A DNA stretch of 64,000 nt, taken from positions 992,001-1,056,000 of the forward strand of contig NZ_CP101731.1 in NCBI RefSeq assembly GCF_031202305.1, read 5' to 3'. The notes under the pieces were generated by a model. That model worked only from the letters and a program-made list of their open reading frames with translations. It had not been told where the DNA came from and searched no databases. Shown piece by piece: positions 58,972 to 64,000 of the stretch (within the stretch, counting starts at the first letter, position 1; every line of letters begins with the position of its first letter). The position numbers and the translations under genes are program-made. Origin of the DNA: Pelagibacterium sp. 26DY04. Its GTDB lineage: Bacteria; Pseudomonadota; Alphaproteobacteria; Rhizobiales; Devosiaceae.

Positions 58972-61125
58972 ATGAAAACACACTCTGTCACGCTGGGCGG
59001 GTGCCTCACGGCCCTCGTGCTGGTCTCGGCTCTCCCCGCCTATGCGCAAGAGCAGCAGGACATTCTTCTCGATGAGGGAACCATTCTCGACATGCTGGTC
59101 GTCCAGGCCGCTTCCGATGAGTTGCGCCAGGCCCTGGGCGTGTCCAACATCACCTCCGAAGACCTGCTCAACCGGCCCGTGGCCCGCGACATTTCCGAAA
59201 TCGTCCGCACCATGCCCGGTGTCAATCTGAGCGGAAACACCTCCACCGGCCAGCGCGGCAATCAGCGCCAGATAGACCTGCGCGGCATGGGGCCGGAAAA
59301 CACCCTGATCCTCATCGATGGCCGTCCCGTCCTTTCGCGCAACGCCGTCCGCCCCGGCCGCCGAGGCGAGCGCGACACGCGTGGCGATGCCGGCTGGATT
59401 CCGCCCGAACTCATCGAGCGCATCGAGGTCATTCGCGGCCCCGCCGCCGCCCGCTACGGTTCGGGCGCGGCCGGCGGCGTGGTCAACATCATCACCCGCC
59501 AGCCCGAGCAATTGGCCATGCAGGTCTCCACTTTCCTGCAGATCCCCGAGGATTCCGATGAAGGCGGCTCGCGCCGCGTCAACGCGCTGCTGGCCGGCCC
59601 GGTCAATGACATGCTGTCTTACCGGCTGACCGCCGGGGCGAGCTGGACCGATCCCGATTCTCCCGACATCAACGAGGAGGCCGCCGAGGACGAAGACGCT
59701 CCGGCTGGCCGCGAAGGCGTCGTGACCTATGATTTCGGTGCCCTCTGGAGCGCCCAGCTCGATGCCAATCACAGCGTCGATCTCGACGTTTCCTGGAGTC
59801 GCCAGTCAAACATCTTTGCCGGTGATACGCTTTTAAGCAGCCCCACGGATCTCACCGACGCCCTGGCCGAAGACGGAGCCGAAACGAACACAATGGAGCG
59901 CACCTCGGTCGCGCTGACCCATTCGGGCACCTATGATTTCGGCGTGTCCGAAAGCTTCATCCAGTGGGAAAACACCTTCAACCGGCGCCTCAGCGAAGGA
60001 ACCGCGGGCGGGGGCGAGGGCGCCATCAACACGGAGGAAGATTACCGCGTCGGTATCCTCGACAACATCATCGCCAAGACCGAATGGGACATTCCGCTCT
60101 TTGTCCTGCGCGACCAGACCATAACGCTGGGCGCCGAATATCGCGGCGAATTCCTCGAATCCTATACCGAGCTTGCCGACGGCACGATCGAGGATTTCGA
60201 AGGCCGCTACCAGGAAGCCCACATGCTCGGCCTCTATGTCGAAGACAACATCCTGGTCACCGACCAGTTGACCGTTACCCCCGGCCTGCGCCTGGACGTC
60301 CATGACAGCTTCGGCACCAACTATTCGCCCAGCCTCAATGTCTCCTACGCCATGACCGACGAAATCACCGTCAAGGCCGGCATCGCCAGGGCCTTCAAGG
60401 CGCCCACCGTCTACCAGCTCAACCCGCTCTATGCCTGGTCGACCCGGGGCAGGGGGTGCCCCACCGGCTTCTCGGGCCCCTGCGACGTGTTCGGCAATCC
60501 CGATCTCGAGCCGGAACACTCGCTCAACATGGAAGTCGGCGTGGCCTACGCCAATGTCGATGGCTGGCAGGCGAGCCTCACCTATTTCCATAACGAGTTC
60601 GACAACCGTATCGAAGCCGTCTACGTCGACGACCCTTCCTATCCGGGCAGCTTGTTCCGCTGGGGCAATTCCGGCTCGGCCACCGTCCGGGGGCTTGAAG
60701 GCAACCTCGTCGTTCCCCTGCACGAGACGGTGAGCTGGTCGACCAACTTCACCGCCATGCTCGAATCGCGTGAGCACGAATACGACCAGCCGCTCTCGCT
60801 CATCCCCGATTACACCATCAACAGCTCGCTACGCTGGGAAGCCATGGAGAATCTGGGGCTCACGCTGTCGGGCACCTATTATGGGGAGATCCAGCCCCGT
60901 ACGGTCGACCACAACAACGATCCCATTCCCGAGGAAGAGCAGATCGGCCGCGATCCCTATGGCGTCGTCAATTTCGCGCTCGACTACCAGATCAACGACA
61001 ACGCCCGCCTCACCGCCGGGGTGAACAATCTGTTCCACACCCAGCTCTACCGCACTGGAGAAGGTGCCAACACCTTCAACGAACCTGGCCGCTCCTTCTA
61101 TGTGGGCCTGACCGGATCGTTCTAG
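58972..61125 (+). CDS. fepA: TonB-dependent siderophore receptor, FepA type
   Basis: A 717-residue outer-membrane receptor for ferric catecholate siderophores such as enterobactin. The signal peptide is THSVTLGGCLTALVLVSALP cut before QEQQDI. The plug holds VRTMPGVNLSGNTSTGQRGN and the strong FepA block RQIDLRGMGPENTLILIDG, then RRGERDTRGDAGWIPPELIE. A TonB-box-like stretch (TILDMLVVQ) precedes the plug. The barrel ends GRSFYVGLTGSF with a C-terminal aromatic Phe. It is divergent from the TonB operon, with the IRO box in the gap. Confidence 0.93.
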   Translation: MKTHSVTLGGCLTALVLVSALPAYAQEQQDILLDEGTILDMLVVQAASDELRQALGVSNITSEDLLNRPVARDISEIVRTMPGVNLSGNTSTGQRGNQRQIDLRGMGPENTLILIDGRPVLSRNAVRPGRRGERDTRGDAGWIPPELIERIEVIRGPAAARYGSGAAGGVVNIITRQPEQLAMQVSTFLQIPEDSDEGGSRRVNALLAGPVNDMLSYRLTAGASWTDPDSPDINEEAAEDEDAPAGREGVVTYDFGALWSAQLDANHSVDLDVSWSRQSNIFAGDTLLSSPTDLTDALAEDGAETNTMERTSVALTHSGTYDFGVSESFIQWENTFNRRLSEGTAGGGEGAINTEEDYRVGILDNIIAKTEWDIPLFVLRDQTITLGAEYRGEFLESYTELADGTIEDFEGRYQEAHMLGLYVEDNILVTDQLTVTPGLRLDVHDSFGTNYSPSLNVSYAMTDEITVKAGIARAFKAPTVYQLNPLYAWSTRGRGCPTGFSGPCDVFGNPDLEPEHSLNMEVGVAYANVDGWQASLTYFHNEFDNRIEAVYVDDPSYPGSLFRWGNSGSATVRGLEGNLVVPLHETVSWSTNFTAMLESREHEYDQPLSLIPDYTINSSLRWEAMENLGLTLSGTYYGEIQPRTVDHNNDPIPEEEQIGRDPYGVVNFALDYQINDNARLTAGVNNLFHTQLYRTGEGANTFNEPGRSFYVGLTGSF

Positions 61126-61147
61126 GCCGCTTACGAACCTCCAAAGC

Positions 61148-61175
61148 CCCCCGTTCCCAGCCTTGGGAGCGGGGG
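61148..61175 (+). terminator. Hairpin after fepA
   Basis: Arms CCCCCG/CGGGGG and TCCCA/TGGGA with a GCCT loop and one mismatch form a strong stem 22 bp after the fepA stop. Only ATTTCTCC follows, so termination may be partial. Confidence 0.5.
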
Positions 61176-61266
61176 ATTTCTCCGCATGCGGCCTCAAGGC
61201 GCATTCATTTGCGCGCCGGCCCAAGCGAGAACCCCTTGAACGCAGCCATGCGAAAGGGGCAAGCCG

Positions 61267-61728
61267 ATGCACAAGATGGTTCCGATCCTTGTCGGTGGCG
61301 CCGTGCTCGTGGGCGGGGTGTTGCTGAACATCTTTTACGAGCCGGTCGTCGTGCAGCAGTCTCGCCCCGAACCCGCCGCTCCGCCTCCAGCCGTTGAGAA
61401 AGTCGCCGTCCAGCCGCCGGCGGAAACCTTCGCCCCGGTGTTCGAGCCCTGCGCCCATTGCCATCAGGTGGGCGAGGGGGCGAAAAACTCCACCGGCCCG
61501 GTCCTCAACGCCATCCTGGGCAAGCCCGCCGCCAATGGCGACTACCCCTATTCCCAGGCCATGCAGGATGCCGCTCTCGTCTGGGACGAAGAAACCCTCA
61601 AGGCCTTCATCATGGCCCCTGAAGCCGTGGTTCCCGACAGCCGCATGTATTTTGGCGGTGTCCCAGAGGAGGAAGCCGAGGCCATCATCGAATTCCTCAA
61701 GGCCCCCAGCGCCGATCAATCGCTATAG
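61267..61728 (+). CDS. Membrane-anchored cytochrome c
   Basis: A 153-residue c-type cytochrome. An uncleaved N-terminal anchor (VPILVGGAVLVGGVLLNIFY) leads to a proline-rich linker and one haem c domain with CAHCH (near residue 62) and a methionine ligand in PDSRMYFGG. The domain resembles cytochrome c552/c2 and probably carries electrons to an oxidase in the periplasm. It lies 141 bp after fepA, and a strong hairpin separates them. Confidence 0.88.
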   Translation: MHKMVPILVGGAVLVGGVLLNIFYEPVVVQQSRPEPAAPPPAVEKVAVQPPAETFAPVFEPCAHCHQVGEGAKNSTGPVLNAILGKPAANGDYPYSQAMQDAALVWDEETLKAFIMAPEAVVPDSRMYFGGVPEEEAEAIIEFLKAPSADQSL

Positions 61729-61768
61729 GCATAATTCCACGTCGCTGCCTCGACTAAGGACGTGCCGC

Positions 61769-61802
61769 TTGTTCTCTCGTTAGTTATGTTATATAACATA
61801 AC
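61769..61802 (+). promoter_or_regulatory. Promoter with perfect palindromic operator before the feruloyl-CoA synthetase gene
   Basis: TTGTTC (61769-61774), a 17-bp spacer and TATAAC (61792-61797) form a promoter. The -10 lies inside a perfect 20-bp palindrome at 61783-61802 with arms GTTATGTTAT and ATAACATAAC and no spacer. Binding there would block polymerase. A MarR-type (FerC/CouR-like) repressor is a reasonable guess. Confidence 0.6.
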
Positions 61803-61822
61803 CACATTATGGGAGGAGAATC

Positions 61823-63685
61823 ATGAACGCTCAGGCCGTGTCGATTCGTCCGGTTCGGATGGGAACGATGACCGCGCATGCTCATCCGCGTTCCGACGGC
61901 AGCGTGCTGATCCGTTCCGACGAAACACTGGCGGCCTATCCGCGCTCCATTGTGGATGCGATCGCTCAGTGGGCGGAAAAAACCCCGGACGCTTTGATGG
62001 TTGCCGATCGCGACGGCGGCGAGAATTGGCGCCGGCTGTCCTATGGGGAGGTTATGGAAGCCATTCCGCCGCTCGCCCAGGCGCTGCTCGACGCCAGTCT
62101 TTCGCCCGAACGTCCGCTGGTCATCCTCTCGGGCAATGAGATCGAGCATCTTCTGCTCGGCCTGGCTTCCATCTGGGTCGGCATTCCGTATTCCCCCATC
62201 TCTCCGGCCTATTCGCTGATCTCCACCGATTACGGCAAGCTCAGGCACATTGCGGGGCTCCTCACGCCGGGCATGATCTACGTTTCCGATGGGGCCCGCT
62301 TCGCCCCGGCCGTAGCAGCGGTCTTTGCCGAAGATGTGCCCCTCGTCGTCAAATCCAACCCGCCCGCCCGTGCCAACACGCGCCTCTTTTCCGATCTGGC
62401 GAACACCTCCGTCACCCCCGCCGTCGCCGCCGCGCACGAGAACATCACCCCCGATACGGTCGCCAAGGTGCTTTTCACCTCCGGTTCGACCGGCATGCCC
62501 AAGGGCGTCATCACCACCAACCGTATGATGGCCTGCAATCAGGAGATGATCCGCACGGCACTGGCGTTCTTGAAGGACGAGCCGCCGGTATTGCTCGATT
62601 GGATGCCGTGGAATCACGTCGCCGGCTCCAGTCACAACACTGGCATCGCGTTTTACAATGGCGGCAGCTTCTATATCGATGACGGCCAGCCAACGCCCGA
62701 AAAGATCGGCAGGACGCTCCGCAACCTGCGCGACGTCCAGCCCACGATTTCAACCAATGTCCCCAAGGGCTATGAATTCCTCGTCGCCGCCTTCGACGAA
62801 GACCCGGAAATCCGCCGCAACTTCTTCGCGAAGATGAAGTTGGTCCAATATGCCGGCGCCAGCCTCTCGCAGCACGTCTTTGAAGGCCTCGACCGCTCGG
62901 CCCGCGCCGAACTTGGCCAGCGCGTGATGATCATCACCGGTTACGGCTCGACCGAAACCGCCCCCTTCGCCTTCACCACCACCTGGCCGGTGGAAGAGGC
63001 CGGCCATATCGGCCTCCCCGCCGCCGGCATCGAGGTCAAGCTGGTCCCCAATGGCGACAAGCAGGAACTGCGCTTAAAGGGGCCCAATGTCACGCCCGGC
63101 TATTGGCGCGATGCCGAAAAGACTGCCGAGGCCTTCGATGAAGAAGGCTTCTACTGCATCGGCGATGCCATCAAACCCGCCAGTCCCCAAGATCTCTCCA
63201 AGGGCTTCGTCTTCGACGGCCGCGTCAGCGAGGATTTCAAGCTCTCGACCGGCACATGGGTCAATTTCGCCAATGTGCGCAAATCGGTGATCTCCGCCTG
63301 CGCGCCGCTGATCCGGGACGTCGTCCTCACCGGCGCCGACCGCAATCATCTCGGGGCCCTGATCTTCCCCGATCTCGAAGCCTGCGCCCGCCACGCCGGC
63401 CTCCCGGTCGGCACCGACGCTGCAACCATCCTCGCCCACCCCGCAGTCGCCGACAAATTCGCCCAAAGCCTCCGCGACCTCGCTCATCGGGCAACCGGCA
63501 GTTCCAACCATGTCGCCCGCGCCCAAATCATGGCCGTCGCCCCGGATATCGACAAGGGCGAGGTGACCGACAAGGGTTCCATCAATCAGCGCGCCGTCCT
63601 CGCCGCCCGCAAGGATCTGCTTGAAGCGCTCTATGCCGACCCGGTCCCCGCCGACGTCCTCGATCTGCCCCGCAAAGGAAAGTGA
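61823..63685 (+). CDS. fcs: Feruloyl-CoA synthetase (AMP-forming)
   Basis: A 620-residue acyl-CoA synthetase. The ATP motif is LFTSGSTGMPKGV. The block LDWMPWNHVAGSSHNTG is typical of feruloyl/trans-feruloyl-CoA synthases, as are YAGASLSQHVFEGL, TGYGSTETAPF and the C-terminal LSTGTWVNFANVRK. It would activate ferulate, coumarate or caffeate to the CoA ester. The start is ATG 61823 behind a GGAGGAG site (61812-61818). It is followed after 2 bp by a thiolase gene, so the two are one operon for hydroxycinnamate breakdown. Confidence 0.87.
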   Translation: MNAQAVSIRPVRMGTMTAHAHPRSDGSVLIRSDETLAAYPRSIVDAIAQWAEKTPDALMVADRDGGENWRRLSYGEVMEAIPPLAQALLDASLSPERPLVILSGNEIEHLLLGLASIWVGIPYSPISPAYSLISTDYGKLRHIAGLLTPGMIYVSDGARFAPAVAAVFAEDVPLVVKSNPPARANTRLFSDLANTSVTPAVAAAHENITPDTVAKVLFTSGSTGMPKGVITTNRMMACNQEMIRTALAFLKDEPPVLLDWMPWNHVAGSSHNTGIAFYNGGSFYIDDGQPTPEKIGRTLRNLRDVQPTISTNVPKGYEFLVAAFDEDPEIRRNFFAKMKLVQYAGASLSQHVFEGLDRSARAELGQRVMIITGYGSTETAPFAFTTTWPVEEAGHIGLPAAGIEVKLVPNGDKQELRLKGPNVTPGYWRDAEKTAEAFDEEGFYCIGDAIKPASPQDLSKGFVFDGRVSEDFKLSTGTWVNFANVRKSVISACAPLIRDVVLTGADRNHLGALIFPDLEACARHAGLPVGTDAATILAHPAVADKFAQSLRDLAHRATGSSNHVARAQIMAVAPDIDKGEVTDKGSINQRAVLAARKDLLEALYADPVPADVLDLPRKGK

Positions 63686-63687
63686 CA

Positions 63688-64000
63688 ATGAGCAAGGGAT
63701 TGCGCCTCAATTTCGATGACGCCTGGCTGCTCGGCGGCGCCCGCACGCCATTCGTCGATTACCGCGGTGCCCTGGCCGACATCTCGCCCATCGACCTCGG
63801 CATCAAGGCCGCCCGCGCCGCCATCGAACGCACCGGCGTCAAACCCGCCGATATCGAAACAACCGTCGCCGGCTCCATGGCCCAGGCCTCCTTCGACGCC
63901 TATATGACCCCGCGCCACATCGGCCTCTACGCCGGCGCGCCCCAGGATGCCCCGGCCCATCTGGTCCAGCGCATCTGCGGCACCGGCCTCGAGGTCATCG
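63688..64000 (+). CDS. Thiolase (acetyl-CoA acetyltransferase family), 3'-truncated by window edge
   Basis: Only the first 104 residues are visible. LLGGARTPFVDYRGALADIS and the active-site block LVQRICGTGLEVI (catalytic Cys in RICGTG) are typical of thiolases. It starts 2 bp after fcs and is probably co-transcribed with it. In hydroxycinnamate catabolism a beta-oxidation-type thiolase can release acetyl-CoA from the aromatic thioester, so it fits the operon, but which branch it belongs to needs the missing part. Confidence 0.85.
   Translation, partial: MSKGLRLNFDDAWLLGGARTPFVDYRGALADISPIDLGIKAARAAIERTGVKPADIETTVAGSMAQASFDAYMTPRHIGLYAGAPQDAPAHLVQRICGTGLEVI

Overview
The window looks like chromosomal DNA of a GC-rich alphaproteobacterium, most likely of the order Hyphomicrobiales and possibly Devosiaceae. 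This is inferred from gene families and gene style, not from any search. The pointers are a RibB with a degenerate GTP cyclohydrolase II tail, a TIGR02301-type secreted protein, a CbpA-like DnaJ, a group III truncated haemoglobin, an IRO-like iron box, and several families of palindromic intergenic repeats. No transposase, integrase, phage gene or CRISPR array was seen.

Positions 1-25 kb are mainly core metabolism: threonine breakdown (kbl end and tdh), a lipid kinase, small regulators, an RlmN/Cfr-family radical SAM enzyme, a Nudix hydrolase, an SRAP protein, a hemerythrin, an FAD-linked 2-hydroxyacid dehydrogenase, fabI, a histidine phosphatase, a truncated haemoglobin, aroC, ribB, a tlyA-sco-xseB-deacetylase operon, a threonylcarbamoyl-AMP synthase, a DnaJ-like chaperone and pdxH. 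Two gene-poor stretches (5.8-6.5 kb and 14.95-15.74 kb) are built of repeats and hairpins. In the first, the 3' end of a small gene and its flank are tandemly repeated.

Positions 25-28.6 kb carry bioY, an unlabelled 56-residue membrane ORF coupled to ndh, and tRNA-Pro(CGG) and tRNA-Gln(TTG). Positions 28.6-37 kb form a catabolic unit. galB-ligK-galD run rightwards. A leftward operon of TetR, TAXI receptor, fused TRAP permease, ligI and a LysR protein with two DNA-binding domains meets them head-on. Together they could import 2-pyrone-4,6-dicarboxylate (or a related acid) and convert it to pyruvate and oxaloacetate. No ring-cleavage enzyme is present.

Positions 37-46.6 kb are a polysaccharide island with AT-rich flanks: glycosyltransferases (one with two catalytic domains), a polysaccharide deacetylase, a large membrane protein, a flippase fused to an apparently dead kinase domain, and a GH16 lipoprotein. 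Positions 46.8-51.3 kb hold a PaoABC-like molybdenum aldehyde oxidoreductase and a redoxin.

Positions 51.4-61.1 kb are transport-centred, probably iron: an ABC importer whose ATPase gene faces its permease gene, then a tonB-exbD-exbD-exbB operon divergent from a FepA-type receptor, with an IRO-like box between them. The window ends with a membrane-anchored cytochrome c, a palindrome-controlled feruloyl-CoA synthetase and the start of a thiolase, which fits an aromatic-acid catabolic theme shared with the 28-37 kb unit.
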